Shown here piece by piece: positions 6,987 to 7,004 of a stretch of DNA of 7,004 bases; the first letter of the stretch is position 1, and every line of letters starts with the position of its first letter. Under the pieces are notes generated by a model. That model had not been told where the DNA came from. It saw only the letters and a program-made list of their open reading frames with translations, and ran no database searches. The stretch comes from Rubrobacteraceae bacterium. Its GTDB lineage: Bacteria > Actinomycetota > Rubrobacteria > Rubrobacterales > Rubrobacteraceae. A program made the translations under genes and the position numbers. Where the stretch lies: the NCBI GenBank assembly GCA_029240775.1, contig JARDZQ010000084.1, positions 1 to 7,004 on the forward strand, read 5' to 3'.

Positions 6987-7004
6987 CCTCGCCGTCGGGA
7001 CTCA

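Overview
This is a high-GC window with strong GC bias at third codon positions and tightly packed genes on the + strand. Its main content is a near-complete SUF iron-sulfur cluster assembly operon in the order sufC-sufB-sufD-Rieske ferredoxin-sufS-sufU. The pairing of SufU (rather than SufE) with SufS, a Rieske ferredoxin inside the operon, and the overall protein style point to an actinobacterium. A deep-branching, Rubrobacter-like lineage is my best guess, but that is an inference from protein style and not from any marker gene.

Layout. Positions 1-44 hold the end of the upstream regulatory region, with an imperfect inverted repeat that may be an operator or promoter element. sufC (45-797) and sufB (811-2223) follow, 13 bases apart. 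An 81-base gap after sufB contains a strong GC hairpin followed by a T run, a textbook intrinsic terminator placed inside the operon. sufD (2305-3666), a small Rieske [2Fe-2S] ferredoxin (3672-4031), sufS (4036-5274, GTG start) and sufU (5271-5690) then follow with gaps of 5 and 4 bases and a final 4-base ATGA overlap. Known residues are in place throughout: the SufC Walker motifs, the SufB acceptor cysteine and Cys/Glu pair, the SufD Cys/His, the SufS PLP lysine and persulfide cysteine, and the SufU zinc ligands. The operon therefore looks functional. By family knowledge, SufS takes sulfur from cysteine, SufU passes it on, and SufBC2D builds the cluster using SufC ATP hydrolysis. The Rieske protein could supply electrons or be a client.

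From 5691 onward the character changes to an eroding accessory zone. A class I SAM-dependent methyltransferase is a pseudogene (5704-6097) with an in-frame stop, a frameshift and a large internal deletion. A GFA/CENP-V-type zinc protein (6159-6659) is intact in frame but has Tyr where one cysteine of the second zinc site is expected. A short-chain dehydrogenase remnant (6744-6986) has at least two frame disruptions and internal deletions.

I found no RNA genes, CRISPR, insertion sequences or unknown multi-gene system. The points most worth a second look are the intra-operon terminator, the GFA cysteine loss, and the two hidden pseudogenes.
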